From Bacillus sp. F19 (GTDB lineage: Bacteria > Bacillota > Bacilli > Bacillales > Bacillaceae), in contig CP085710.1 of assembly GCA_023823795.1 (NCBI GenBank), positions 2,382,001-2,446,000 of the forward strand: 64,000 bases of DNA, written 5' to 3'. The notes under the pieces are model-generated. The model worked only from the letters and a program-made list of their open reading frames with translations, was not told where the DNA came from and made no database searches. Numbering within the stretch: position 1 is the first letter of the stretch; every line of letters begins with the position of its first letter. Positions 35,068 to 44,198 of this stretch are shown here, in pieces. The translations under genes and the position numbers were made by a program.

Positions 35068-36366
35068 ATGAAAGCGCTATATCGGAAGTTTGTCTTGATG
35101 CTATTAGCAGTATCGTTAGTATTTGTTCTTGGAGCCTGTAGTTCTAAAACATCAAAAGAAGGAGAAAAAGTTGAAATTAGTTTTTGGCATGGCTACGCGG
35201 AAAGAGATTCAGAAGCTCTTAACGAAAGAGTGGAAGCATTTAATAAAAGCCAAGACAAAATACATGTCAAAATAGTAGGAAATCAGAATCCAGAAAAGCA
35301 AATTACAGCAATTTCCGGCGGTAATCCACCAGACATCGTTCAAACACAGTGGAATAATATTGGACCATGGGCTGATGCAGGGGCGGTACAAGATTTAGAT
35401 GAGAATATTAAAAAGGATCAATTTGATACTTCAAGGATTATTCCAGCTGCATTAGAAAGAATGGTAGTTAAAGAGAAAACATATGCTTTGCCAATTACAA
35501 TGAGCATGTCATCCAATTTACTGTACAACAAAGAAGCATTTGAGAAAGCAGGGCTTACAAGTCCTCCTGAGACAATGGAGGAACTGATGGAATATGCAAA
35601 AAAATTAACACTTAGAGATAAAGATAATAATATTACTCAAATTGGTTTTGTTCCTGATTATCCATGGATCGATAATGTTTTTTGGCCAATTGTTTTTGGC
35701 GGTTCTTTTTATGATGATGCTACAGAAGAAGTTACCCCAAATGGTGATGAAAATATAAAGGCAATTGAATTTCAGCATCAATTTTATGAAGAATTTGGCG
35801 AGGCGGAAATAGATAAATTCCGATCTGGCATGGGAAAAATGGATACGAAACAAGACCCGTTATTAACGGGGAAATTAGCGATGATGATCGGATGGGAATA
35901 TAACTTTGAAGATGAAAGAGGGCCGGAGGGACCAATAGGCATAGCACCATTTCCGTATCCAGCTGACAAACCTGAATTAAAAGGATCAGGAATGGTAAGT
36001 CCCGTTGCTATGTTTATTCCAAAAAATGCAAAGCATAAAAACGAGGCGTGGGAATTTTTGAAGTTCTTGCTTTCAGATGACTCTCAAGTAAAAATCGCAA
36101 CTGCTGATCACAAAATCCCTATTATTAAAGATGTTTTAGATGATCCTCGCCTAACTGAGAATAAGGATATGGAACCTATGTTTCCATTCTATGAGGCAGC
36201 AAAAAATGATAATTTAAAAGGTTTCCCTAACAGTATTTATATCAACGAGTATTTACAGGCATTGACCGAAGAAACGGAAAAGGCGCTTAAAGGTACAGTT
36301 TCTGCCAAAGAGGCAATGGATAACGTGAAGGAGAAAATTCAACCTTTAGCAGATAAAGCAAAATAA
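35068..36366 (+). CDS. ABC transporter sugar-binding lipoprotein
   Basis: 432 aa extracellular solute-binding protein of family 1. The lipobox VLGAC makes Cys24 the lipid-anchored N-terminus. The motifs SFWHGYAERDSEAL and NGNP-type hinge regions fit carbohydrate-binding members. GGGGAGG precedes the ATG, and a leader of about 180 bases separates it from promoter A. It delivers an oligosaccharide or amino sugar to the two permeases downstream. Confidence 0.92.
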   Translation: MKALYRKFVLMLLAVSLVFVLGACSSKTSKEGEKVEISFWHGYAERDSEALNERVEAFNKSQDKIHVKIVGNQNPEKQITAISGGNPPDIVQTQWNNIGPWADAGAVQDLDENIKKDQFDTSRIIPAALERMVVKEKTYALPITMSMSSNLLYNKEAFEKAGLTSPPETMEELMEYAKKLTLRDKDNNITQIGFVPDYPWIDNVFWPIVFGGSFYDDATEEVTPNGDENIKAIEFQHQFYEEFGEAEIDKFRSGMGKMDTKQDPLLTGKLAMMIGWEYNFEDERGPEGPIGIAPFPYPADKPELKGSGMVSPVAMFIPKNAKHKNEAWEFLKFLLSDDSQVKIATADHKIPIIKDVLDDPRLTENKDMEPMFPFYEAAKNDNLKGFPNSIYINEYLQALTEETEKALKGTVSAKEAMDNVKEKIQPLADKAK

Positions 36367-36386
36367 TATAAGTATGTTTATTGTAT

Positions 36387-36412
36387 AAGGGGCTGTTCTT
36401 TGGCCCTTTTCT
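36387..36412 (+). terminator. Weak intra-operon attenuator hairpin
   Basis: AAGGG and CCCTT pair, followed by TTCTTTT. Such hairpins between binding-protein and permease genes commonly allow excess binding protein. Confidence 0.5.
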
Positions 36413-36429
36413 TTTAAGGAGGGACAGAA

Positions 36430-37353
36430 ATGAAAGAAAGCCTAGAATCAGGTATTAATAGGAGGAAACGAAAACAATTCTTAATAGGAATTTTATTTAC
36501 CAGCCCTTGGATTGTCGGTTTTTTTATTTTTCAAATCTATCCAATATTAATGTCTTTTTATTACAGTTTAACGGATTATAATTTATTTTCCGATCCTGTT
36601 TGGGTAGGTTTTGATAATTATAAACAGTTATTTTCAGACGAAAAGTTTTTCTTATCACTTTATAATACTTTTTATATCACGGCTTTTGGCTTGATTCCTC
36701 ATATGGCTTTTGCATTGCTGATGGCAATGTTGTTAAATACAAAAGTTAAAGGGATGTCTATCTATCGGACCATTTATTTTTTGCCAACTCTTGTACCGGC
36801 TGTAGCAGGTTCTTTATTGTGGATGTGGATGTTTAATGGTCAATATGGGTTAATTAATGAAGTACTATCCTGGTTTGGACTTGTTCAGCCGAATTGGCTG
36901 GTTGATCCGAATTGGACAAAGCCAGCTATTATTATCATGGGCTTTTGGGGAACGGGAACAACTACGATTATGTATCTAGCTTCCCTTCAAGATGTACCAG
37001 CTGTTTACTATGAAGCAGCCGAGATAGATGGTGCGAATTTTTGGCATAAATTTAGGCATATTACGTTACCTGCAATATCACCTGTAACTTTATTTCTTTT
37101 AATAATAGGATTAATAGGTTCTTTTCAATTTTTCACCCAAGGAATCATTTTTGCTCAATCTGCTCAATCGATAGGCGGGCCTGAGAACTCCATGTTGTTC
37201 TATGCGGTCTATTTATATCAAACTGCTTTTTCATTTTTGAAGATGGGCTATGCATCAGCCATGGCTTGGGTACTATTTATCATCGTGCTGCTATTTACAA
37301 TTATTATTTTGAAAACTTCCGCTAGATGGGTTTACTATGGAGGTGAAAAGTAA
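36430..37353 (+). CDS. ABC sugar transporter permease (MalF/UgpA type)
   Basis: 307 aa with six membrane segments. The EAA loop reads YYEAAEIDGANFWHKFRHIT, in which the glycine contacts the ATPase. AGGAGGG precedes the ATG. It pairs with the second permease, whose start overlaps this stop codon. It forms half of the membrane channel of the sugar importer. Confidence 0.93.
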   Translation: MKESLESGINRRKRKQFLIGILFTSPWIVGFFIFQIYPILMSFYYSLTDYNLFSDPVWVGFDNYKQLFSDEKFFLSLYNTFYITAFGLIPHMAFALLMAMLLNTKVKGMSIYRTIYFLPTLVPAVAGSLLWMWMFNGQYGLINEVLSWFGLVQPNWLVDPNWTKPAIIIMGFWGTGTTTIMYLASLQDVPAVYYEAAEIDGANFWHKFRHITLPAISPVTLFLLIIGLIGSFQFFTQGIIFAQSAQSIGGPENSMLFYAVYLYQTAFSFLKMGYASAMAWVLFIIVLLFTIIILKTSARWVYYGGEK

Positions 37354-38282
37354 TGCCGAATTTAGAACTAAATAATGCAAACAAACAGCTGGCGAATACG
37401 CTCGAAAAGAATCAGGCCAGCAAAAAATCTATTAAACTGAAAGAAGTTAGAAAGAATAATCGAAACAGAGTCAAAAGAAAAATATTGTCACATCTAGGAC
37501 TTTCATTAGTAGGTATTCTATTTCTTTTCCCTTTTGCCTGGCTTGTACTTACTTCGGTTAAAACGGCGGATGAAATTTTCGCAATACCTATTGTCTGGTG
37601 GCCAGAAGAGATTCAATGGTCCAATTATGTAAATTCTATTCAAAAAATTCCTTTTTTCCAATATACATGGAATACGATTGTCATTTGTTTCTTTTCTGTT
37701 GTTGGACAACTATTATCCGCTCCATTAGTAGCATATGGATTAGCACGGATTAAATTCACTGGACGAAATTTTATCTTTATTGTCATTATCGGTACAATGA
37801 TATTGCCTTTTCAAGTAACGATGATTCCAGTTTATGTTTTGTTCAATAAACTGGGGATGCTTGATTCTTTTCTGCCATTAATATTGCCAAACTTCTTTGG
37901 GTCAGCATTATACATATTTATGCTGCGCCAATTTTTCTTAACCATTCCGTTTGAATTAACGGAGTCAGCGAAAATAGATGGAGCATCAGAGTTCAGAATA
38001 TATTGGCAAATTATTTTGCCATTATCAAGACCTGCACTTTACTCAGTGGCACTATTTACGTTTTTAGCATCATGGGGAGATTTTCTTGGACCATTAATCT
38101 ATTTAACGGATCCGGAAAAATGGACATTATCCATTGGCTTGAAAGCGTTTATTGGCGAGTTTGATGTTGAATGGGGACTGTTGATGGCTGCTTCAACGTT
38201 ATTTACCTTTCCAATAATTGTTTTGTATTTCTTTGTTCAGCGCCAATTTATTCAGGGGATTACACTTACTGGTTTTAAATAA
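37353..38282 (+). CDS. ABC sugar transporter permease (MalG/UgpE type)
   Basis: 309 aa. After a polar, lysine-rich N-terminal extension of about 45 residues come six membrane segments. The EAA loop reads TESAKIDGASEFRIYWQIIL. The start shares one base with the previous stop (TAATG), giving tight coupling. No ATPase gene follows, so the transporter probably uses a shared MsmX-type ATPase encoded elsewhere, as is common in Bacillaceae. Confidence 0.93.
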   Translation: MPNLELNNANKQLANTLEKNQASKKSIKLKEVRKNNRNRVKRKILSHLGLSLVGILFLFPFAWLVLTSVKTADEIFAIPIVWWPEEIQWSNYVNSIQKIPFFQYTWNTIVICFFSVVGQLLSAPLVAYGLARIKFTGRNFIFIVIIGTMILPFQVTMIPVYVLFNKLGMLDSFLPLILPNFFGSALYIFMLRQFFLTIPFELTESAKIDGASEFRIYWQIILPLSRPALYSVALFTFLASWGDFLGPLIYLTDPEKWTLSIGLKAFIGEFDVEWGLLMAASTLFTFPIIVLYFFVQRQFIQGITLTGFK

Positions 38283-38308
38283 ATGTTTTTGATTTTGTGC
38301 AGCATAAA

Positions 38309-38334
38309 AGGATAGCTAAATGCTATCCTATTTC
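38309..38334 (+). terminator. Terminator after the permease genes
   Basis: AGGATAGC and GCTATCCT pair perfectly around a 5-base loop, followed by ATTTCT. Confidence 0.65.
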
Positions 38335-38403
38335 TCTAAATTTATCCCGCATTAACTGGCAGTAAAAGACCCCCACTGATTGAAGTTTCACTTTATTTCT
38401 TGA

Positions 38404-38423
38404 TAGGTATTGAATAATACCTA
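38404..38423. promoter_or_regulatory. Palindrome upstream of the YesL gene
   Basis: TAGGTATT and AATACCTA with a 4-base centre. A related half-site TGATAGGTA recurs about 50 bp further on, so it may be an operator. Confidence 0.35.
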
Positions 38424-38489
38424 CCAGGAGAGTATGAATCTTTCAATAATTAGTGATAGGTAAATTAGTATTCTCTAGGAGTTGAAAAT

Positions 38490-39089
38490 ATGTCATATAA
38501 CGGAAAGATATTTCAATTATTGGAAGTGGCGCAAAGATATTCATACTTAAATCTTTTGTGGATATTATTTTCTGTTCCTATTATCACTATTTCCCCTGCA
38601 ACAGTTGCAGCTCAGGGAGTTATCAAGGAATGGACAGAGGGCATTGAAACCCCGATAACAAGTACATTTCTGTTCCATTTTAAAAGGAATTTGAAAAGAT
38701 CCATATCGGTTGGGCTAATCCAGTTCATCTTCTTAGGTGTATTTTTCGGATATTTAATGATCTTTTTCCAACTGCCGTCTTTATGGAAAGTTTTTGCTTG
38801 TATTATCCTTCTCTTTTTTCTTGTTATCTACTTAATAATGTCGGTTTATTTGTATCCGCTGATCATTCATTTTGAAATGGGCTTTCAACAACTATTTCGC
38901 AATTCGTTTTATCTTGCGGTATCGCAGCCATTTGCAGCAATTTTGAATCTATTAATCTTAAGTATAATGCTAGTTGTTTCTTTTATATTGCCCGTATTAT
39001 TTATTCTATGTACATTTAGTGTATGCATTATGATGAACTATAAAATGACCAATTTCATATTTAATAAGGTTAAGAAAGTAGCAGTTTAA
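38490..39089 (+). CDS. YesL family (DUF624) membrane protein
   Basis: 199 aa with about five membrane segments. The ITISPATVAAQGVIKEW stretch near residue 30 is typical of DUF624. Family members sit beside carbohydrate ABC transporters in Bacillus and Paenibacillus, as here, but their role is not established; a transporter accessory is often supposed. TAGGAG lies before the ATG. It follows the permeases by 207 bp. Confidence 0.85.
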   Translation: MSYNGKIFQLLEVAQRYSYLNLLWILFSVPIITISPATVAAQGVIKEWTEGIETPITSTFLFHFKRNLKRSISVGLIQFIFLGVFFGYLMIFFQLPSLWKVFACIILLFFLVIYLIMSVYLYPLIIHFEMGFQQLFRNSFYLAVSQPFAAILNLLILSIMLVVSFILPVLFILCTFSVCIMMNYKMTNFIFNKVKKVAV

Positions 39090-39179
39090 CCGAAACAAGA
39101 CTAGGTAGCCCAAAAGACCATACATCTTATTAATATAGGTGAAACAGAGAGTTGAGTCATATAATACAACAGCTGCAAT

Positions 39180-39353
39180 ATGAAATTGCATTCAGGCGAT
39201 GTGTTTGAAGACAAAAGGGCAGCCTCACCAACATGTGGAGTTTGCCCGGTCGTCGTTAAACCCATTCATAAGTTATTGGACTTGCATCACTTTTTTGGAA
39301 ATAAACAGCTTAAACAGGCGTTGTCTTTTAATTTTTTCGTTGCAAACAAATAA
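39180..39353 (+). CDS. Unrecognised 57-residue open frame with a CxxC motif
   Basis: The frame contains ASPTCGVCPVVV and ends LHHFFGNKQLKQALSF. The composition looks protein-like, yet no ribosome site precedes the ATG and no family was recognised. It may be the C-terminal relic of a larger gene. The rest of this intergenic stretch holds only promoter copy B. Confidence 0.3.
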   Translation: MKLHSGDVFEDKRAASPTCGVCPVVVKPIHKLLDLHHFFGNKQLKQALSFNFFVANK

Positions 39354-39400
39354 GCAATTACTTTCTAAATTTTATAGGAGTGTAAATTGTAAAAAAATTC

Positions 39401-39471
39401 AAATCATTCTTTACTTTATAGATGGTCGACTTTATAATGGAGGTATATTCCGGTTTTTTATATAAAATAGA
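39401..39471 (+). promoter_or_regulatory. nanE operon promoter, twin copy B
   Basis: TTTACT (39410-39415), a 17-base spacer and TATAAT (39433-39438), followed by GTATATTCC and TTTTTATATAAAA. It is near-identical in layout and sequence to the region before the ABC transporter. Confidence 0.75.
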
Positions 39472-39620
39472 AAGAAAAATCCTCCTGTAAAAAGGTTAAA
39501 TAAATATATTTTTTTAGATGTGGTTATCAAAAATTTGTTGTCCCCAATCAGGTTGAGACATTGATGCAAAAATAACAATCTCTCATCCTTTTAATTCATC
39601 AAGTGGAAGGGAGCTATCAG

Positions 39621-40340
39621 ATGGAAAGTGAAGTGTTATTAAGCAAGATTAAAGGTAAGTTAATCGTCTCCTGTCAAGCATTGGATAATGAACCTTTGGC
39701 AGGATTAGGTATGATGGGAAACATGGCAAGAGCAGCTAAATTAGGTGGTGCTGCAGCGATTAGGGCAAATGGAGGGAGTGATGTTAACGATATTAAAACA
39801 AAAACAAGTTTACCGGTAATTGGAATTGTGAAAAAGTATTATTCCGACAGTGAAGTATTTATAACTCCAACTGTAAAAGAAATAGATGAATTAATTCAGG
39901 CAAAAGCCGACATTATCGCTTTAGATGCGACCAGTCGCCTGCGCCCTGGGGGCATTTCCTTTGATGAACTTATCCAATATATCAGAGAAAAAAGTTCCGC
40001 TCTTATAATGGGTGATGTTTCAACAGTCCATGAAGGTATTTCAGCTAAGGAATTAGGTGTAGATCTTATATCGACAACTTTATCGGGATATACATCTTAT
40101 AGTCCTCAAATAACAGGACCGGATTTTTCTTTAATTCAGGAACTTGTAAAGTATGTTGGATTGCCAATCATTGCAGAAGGAAGAATTCGGGAGCCGGAAG
40201 AGGCTAGCAAAGCTTTACAGATGGGTGCACATGCAGTAGTTGTTGGTGCGGCCATTACTCGACCGCATCTTATCACAAGACGTTTTGCAGATGCACTGGA
40301 AAATAACTTTCCAATAAAATCAGGAAACATTAAAAATTAA
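39621..40340 (+). CDS. nanE: N-acetylmannosamine-6-phosphate 2-epimerase
   Basis: 239 aa TIM-barrel enzyme converting ManNAc-6-P to GlcNAc-6-P. Recognisable segments are LIVSCQALDNEPL, AKLGGAAAIRANG, PVIGIVKKYY, DIIALDATSR and IIAEGRI, which supply the substrate-binding arginine, lysine, aspartate and glutamate. The ATG at 39621 follows AAGGGAG. The next two genes, an oxidoreductase and a ROK kinase, follow closely. This indicates use of N-acetylmannosamine or sialic-acid-related sugars, though no sialidase or aldolase is present. Confidence 0.93.
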   Translation: MESEVLLSKIKGKLIVSCQALDNEPLAGLGMMGNMARAAKLGGAAAIRANGGSDVNDIKTKTSLPVIGIVKKYYSDSEVFITPTVKEIDELIQAKADIIALDATSRLRPGGISFDELIQYIREKSSALIMGDVSTVHEGISAKELGVDLISTTLSGYTSYSPQITGPDFSLIQELVKYVGLPIIAEGRIREPEEASKALQMGAHAVVVGAAITRPHLITRRFADALENNFPIKSGNIKN

Positions 40341-40352
40341 GGAGGAATTCTG

Positions 40353-41429
40353 ATGAGGTTATTAAACATCGGCCTAATTGGTGCAGGAGGAATCTCAGAT
40401 CTTCATTTTAATTCGTATGAAAAAAATCCAGAGGCAAATATTTATGCAATTTGTGATTTAAACAAAACAAGAGCAGAAGAGAAAGCTGAAAAATATGGCG
40501 CTTCAAAAGTTTATACAGATTATCGTGAACTTCTCACAGATCCTGATGTGGATGCTGTCAGCATTTGTACATGGAATAATTTACATGCCGAAATTATCAT
40601 TGATGCATTACATGCTGGAAAACATGTATTAGTTGAAAAGCCACTCTGTACTACATTAGAAGATGCCTACAAAATTCAAGAGGCGGTTCAAAGAACAGGA
40701 AAATTCCTTCAAGTTGGATTTGTAAGAAGATATGGTGATAATACTCAGCTATTGAAAAAATTTATTGATAAGGGAGAACTTGGTGAGATTTATTATGCCA
40801 AAGCGTCCTGCATAAGAAGACTTGGCAATCCAGGCGGCTGGTTTGCTGACAAAGAGCGTTCTGGCGGAGGGCCTCTTATTGACATTGGGGTCCATGTCAT
40901 TGATCTATGCTGGTATTTAATGGGGAGACCGAAAGTAAAAAGTGTAAGTGGAAATTCATATAAAAAATTAGGGAATCGAGCGAACATTAAAAATTTATCG
41001 TTTTATAAGGCGGCTGATTATGACGCGGAAAAAAATACAGTAGAAGATATGGCCAATGCCATCATCCGTTTCGAAAATGGGGCATCCCTAATGGTTGATG
41101 TCAGCTTCACCCTGCATGCTAAACAAGACGAGATTACCGCAAAAATTTACGGTAACAAAGGCGGAGCAGAAATTGAACCGGAGTTATTTATTGTTTCAGA
41201 AAAGCACGATACGATTTTAAATATCAGTCCGCAAGTCGATCATTCGACTTATGACTTTGAAAAAGGGTTCCAAAATGAAATTGATGCTTTTGTTGATAGC
41301 TGTCTAAATGGGACCCCAGTTATTAGCCCGGTCGAAGATGGGGTAGAGATTATGAAGATTTTAACAGCTATCTATGAATCTAGTGAAAAAGGCTGTGAAA
41401 TCCAGTTTACACCAGCAGCAATTAAATGA
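40353..41429 (+). CDS. Gfo/Idh/MocA family oxidoreductase (fourth of four)
   Basis: 358 aa, with NAD(P) loop LIGAGGISDLHFN (8-20), VEKPLCT (Lys96) and GGGPLIDIGVHVIDLCWYL with the catalytic His. It begins 12 bp after nanE, with GGAGG just before the ATG. Its closest relative in the window appears to be the 30892 gene. In this position an action on an N-acetylated hexosamine, or on a sugar released by the secreted enzymes, is plausible. Confidence 0.9.
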   Translation: MRLLNIGLIGAGGISDLHFNSYEKNPEANIYAICDLNKTRAEEKAEKYGASKVYTDYRELLTDPDVDAVSICTWNNLHAEIIIDALHAGKHVLVEKPLCTTLEDAYKIQEAVQRTGKFLQVGFVRRYGDNTQLLKKFIDKGELGEIYYAKASCIRRLGNPGGWFADKERSGGGPLIDIGVHVIDLCWYLMGRPKVKSVSGNSYKKLGNRANIKNLSFYKAADYDAEKNTVEDMANAIIRFENGASLMVDVSFTLHAKQDEITAKIYGNKGGAEIEPELFIVSEKHDTILNISPQVDHSTYDFEKGFQNEIDAFVDSCLNGTPVISPVEDGVEIMKILTAIYESSEKGCEIQFTPAAIK

Positions 41430-41511
41430 GACGTCCATATTAAATAATCACTTACCTGCTAAGAAGCTTATGAAAAGAGAGTAAATTGAAAATGAATGAA
41501 GGTGGCGTTTC

Positions 41512-42513
41512 ATGAGTACAGAAAATGAATATTACATTGGAATTGATATTGGAGGTACAAAAATTGCTGCAGGTATTGTTGGAAACAACGGTACCATTCT
41601 AAAAAAAATCCTTCATCCAACACCGGAAAGTGGCAGAGAGGAAGTTCTTTATACTTTAAAGGAAATCATTTTTGAACTAAACAGCTATTCAGTTAAAGAA
41701 CAACTCCAACCGATTATTGGCATAGGTATTGGAACAGCTGGTCAAGTAGATATTCAATCAGGTGTAGTATTAAGTGGCACAACTAACATAAAAGATTGGA
41801 ATAATGTCCCGTTGCGTGAAGAACTTTCAAAAATTTGTGATATTCCAGTCTATATTGACAATGATGTGAATGCTTTAGCGATTGCAGAAAAAATATTAGG
41901 TGAAGCTCAACCAGCAGATCATTTCGTTTGTCTTGCTCTTGGTACTGGTGTTGGTGGTGCTGTTTACTCTAATGGGAATCTATTAAGAGGTTCTTGGGGG
42001 GGAGCAGCAGAACTCGGACATATTTCGATAGATTTAAACGGGGCCCCTTGTAATTGCGGTTTTCGAGGTTGTTTAGAGCAATATGCATCAGGTACGGGAA
42101 TTGCTAAAAGAATGCAAGAAAGAATAGCTGCTATAACGGATCCATTACATCCGTTATTCAGTTGGAAAAATAGCCCTGAACCAATAACAAGTTATCAAGT
42201 GTTTCAATTATATGAACAAGGTGAATCAACAGCGAAGGAAGTAATTGATCTAATGATCCAATCACTTTCTTATGGGATCGTATCGATTATTCATTCGTTT
42301 AATCCTTCTATGGTTATTTTAGGCGGGGGAATTATTAAGAATCATCAATGGATTTGCGAAACTGTGTCCGAAAATATAAAAAAAATGGGGATTTCTTCAT
42401 TAGTTAACCCAGTTAAAATAAGACAGGCAGCCTTTGTAGAGGATGCAGGTTTAATCGGTGCAGCCTATCAATCAAAGTTTTACAGGAAGCATACTAGTTT
42501 GAAATTAATTTAA
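41512..42513 (+). CDS. ROK family sugar kinase (N-acetylmannosamine kinase or glucokinase)
   Basis: 333 aa. The ATP-binding IGIDIGGTKIAAGI (residues 8-21), AELGHISID and the zinc motif CNCGFRGCLEQY define a ROK kinase rather than a ROK repressor; there is no N-terminal HTH. Coupling with nanE suggests phosphorylation of ManNAc to ManNAc-6-P, but glucose or another hexose is possible. AGGTGG precedes the ATG. It is the last gene before the terminator at 42642. Confidence 0.9.
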   Translation: MSTENEYYIGIDIGGTKIAAGIVGNNGTILKKILHPTPESGREEVLYTLKEIIFELNSYSVKEQLQPIIGIGIGTAGQVDIQSGVVLSGTTNIKDWNNVPLREELSKICDIPVYIDNDVNALAIAEKILGEAQPADHFVCLALGTGVGGAVYSNGNLLRGSWGGAAELGHISIDLNGAPCNCGFRGCLEQYASGTGIAKRMQERIAAITDPLHPLFSWKNSPEPITSYQVFQLYEQGESTAKEVIDLMIQSLSYGIVSIIHSFNPSMVILGGGIIKNHQWICETVSENIKKMGISSLVNPVKIRQAAFVEDAGLIGAAYQSKFYRKHTSLKLI

Positions 42514-42641
42514 CAGGATCTTTCTAATTTTTCAGTAGCAGGCTCTCCCTCGTCAAGGAAATAACTTTTGAGCAGGTTGAAGGATAAGCCACTTTTTTTT
42601 GATACGCTGGTACCAAAAAAAGATAACAATGAAATCAAATA

Positions 42642-42670
42642 AAAGGTACTCAAAAAAGAGTATCTTTTTC
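42642..42670 (+). terminator. Terminator of the nanE operon
   Basis: AAAGGTACTC and GAGTATCTTT pair around a 6-base A-loop, followed by TTCCTTTTTT. Confidence 0.7.
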
Positions 42671-42687
42671 CTTTTTTAAGTAATTAA

Positions 42688-42894
42688 AACGCTTTCGAAA
42701 CTACGAAAGAATTCCTTCTCTTAACAATAATCCAACTGCATGTGAGCGGTTCTGGGGCTCCAAGCTTTTTGATGGTAGATTTACATGTAAATGGAATTTT
42801 AACAAATTTCCGAAAGAATTCCCCTTCTTCAAGGCTTAATGACAGGGTTGCTGCTCTAGACCGCAAAGTAGAGTTTTTACCCTCTATTCAATAG
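42688..42894 (+). pseudogene. Unrecognised fragment with coiled-coil-like end
   Basis: 68 open codons without a start and ribosome site. They read GSGAPSFLMVDLHVNGILTN and end SRLNDRVAALDRKVEFL, a heptad-like tail. It looks like the end of a structural or coat-type protein. No family is assigned. Confidence 0.3.
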
Positions 42895-43175
42895 TATGCA
42901 TTGAATAGAGAAGACTTAGGTAACGGACTTCCGTCCGTGCGACAAAAAACAAGGTTTAAATCATGATGATATAGGGGTCCTAATGCAATTTTGTCTTCAT
43001 TTTGTTTTTTAAAATTAAAATGAAGAGCATCTGCAAAACTTTTACTGACATTTGCTCTATCTAAGTCAATACAGTCAACTTCCTTGCCCTCAACTTTGAA
43101 ATAAAATCTATATCTAATATCACCGTCAATATCTCCATTTTCATAATAACAAATGTAGTAATTTGATTTCTGCAA
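42888..43175 (-). pseudogene. Chimeric remnant with tyrosine recombinase segment
   Basis: Residues 53-95 (FNFKKQNEDKIALGP, LVFCRTDGSPLPKSSLFNA) match the mid-catalytic region of phage- and ICE-type integrases. The active-site HxxR and tyrosine segments are missing. Residues 1-52 do not belong to an integrase; GKEVDCIDLDRANVSKSFAD weakly recalls the STAS-like DUF4325. Two unrelated fragments seem fused, and the frame is unlikely to be functional. Confidence 0.5.
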
Positions 43176-43300
43176 TCCGATGGAGCATATAACCTCTGGA
43201 CTTTCCTTATTATAAAATTTCCCTTTATTATCCTCAGTGCGAAGATGAATACAATTTCAAAAAATAATATGGTTAACAGACTATTTAAGTTTGTTAACTT

Positions 43301-43432
43301 GGGTAGCGCTACACCACCATCCCCAAAACGAAAATTTTATCTCTTCACAGTTAATGATAATAATTCATCTCATTTTTTTCGTTTTGGGGAACAACCAATT
43401 TCTTAACTTGATGGCGATGTGGCGCTACCCCT
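43301..43432. repeat. Imperfect inverted repeat with IS231-like ends
   Basis: The left arm (GGGTAGCGC to CCCCAAAACGAAAA, 43301-43334) and right arm (TTTTCGTTTTGGGG to GCGCTACCC, 43377-43430) are inverted. The right arm contains TTCTTAACTTGATGGCGATG, close to the IS231 terminal repeat. It is probably a collapsed element consisting of ends only. Confidence 0.5.
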
Positions 43433-43587
43433 GACGCTACCCCAAGAATAGATAATAGTTTTTACTTTCTGATTGTTCTACTGCAATAGTTCGGTTATTT
43501 ATTTACGCTCTGTTAAATTTACACATCATTTATACGTAATAAGAGAGATAAAGAGCAAACCTTTACAGAGGTTTGCTCTACTTTTAG

Positions 43588-43708
43588 TTATCGATATAAT
43601 GTTGCAGCCGAAACCCCTGTTGCTTCCTGAATTTTCTTCACTGTCATCCGTTTAGAATGGCACATTATAATTGTGAATTAATTTTTGTTGATTGACTTTT
43701 GGTCTGCC
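43588..43708 (-). pseudogene. Serine resolvase C-terminal remnant
   Basis: GRPKVNQQKLIHNY is in one frame and TVKKIQEATGVSAATLYR before a stop is in another. Together they form the C-terminal HTH of Tn3-type resolvases and Pin invertases. The catalytic domain is absent. It may be related to the Tn3 transposase relic at 19.7-20.1 kb. Confidence 0.65.
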
Positions 43709-44198
43709 CTGTTAAAAAGCCTACTTTTTAAAGACGTACTAAAATGAACAAATGTATTTCTAAAAAAAACCCCCACCAATAATAGGTGAGGATGGCAATA
43801 AAAATTTGCCGAATAATGACTTACTTAATATAACATATTTCACAGTAACGCAACAACGTAATAAAGTTATACGAAAAAGGATGAGCAATTTATCTTTAAT
43901 ACATATTATAGGAAAGTTTAAAGATCCACTTCTATGAGTGAAGTTCATTAAACAAGGTAAAAGACGGTAGAGTGATTCAAAACGTGCAACAACTATTCTA
44001 AGTTGTTCGCACGTTTCTTTCCTATTTCCACATATAGGGGTAGAGTCATTGGTAGGACCCCAATGAAACAAAATATCTATTTAGTAGGTAGTAGGTTGGA
44101 TTTCTAAGAAATCCCGTTATCCGACTTAGTAAGGATACCCCCAGAATGCATAATAAAAATTGGTTTTTCTGATCTTGTACTAATCAAATCAGCATGAA

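Noticed and set aside
42680-42705. cre-like sequence TTAAAACGCTTTCG
   Set aside because: It differs from the consensus at two key bases and lies after the nanE operon terminator with no promoter to regulate.
42684-42866. Leftward 60-codon frame opposite the 42688-42894 fragment
   Set aside because: The rightward frame has the more protein-like, coiled-coil-type end; the leftward one lacks a ribosome site.
43760-44071. 103-codon leftward frame in the relic cluster
   Set aside because: No motif or ribosome site; AT-rich background with several relics in other frames makes chance openness likely.
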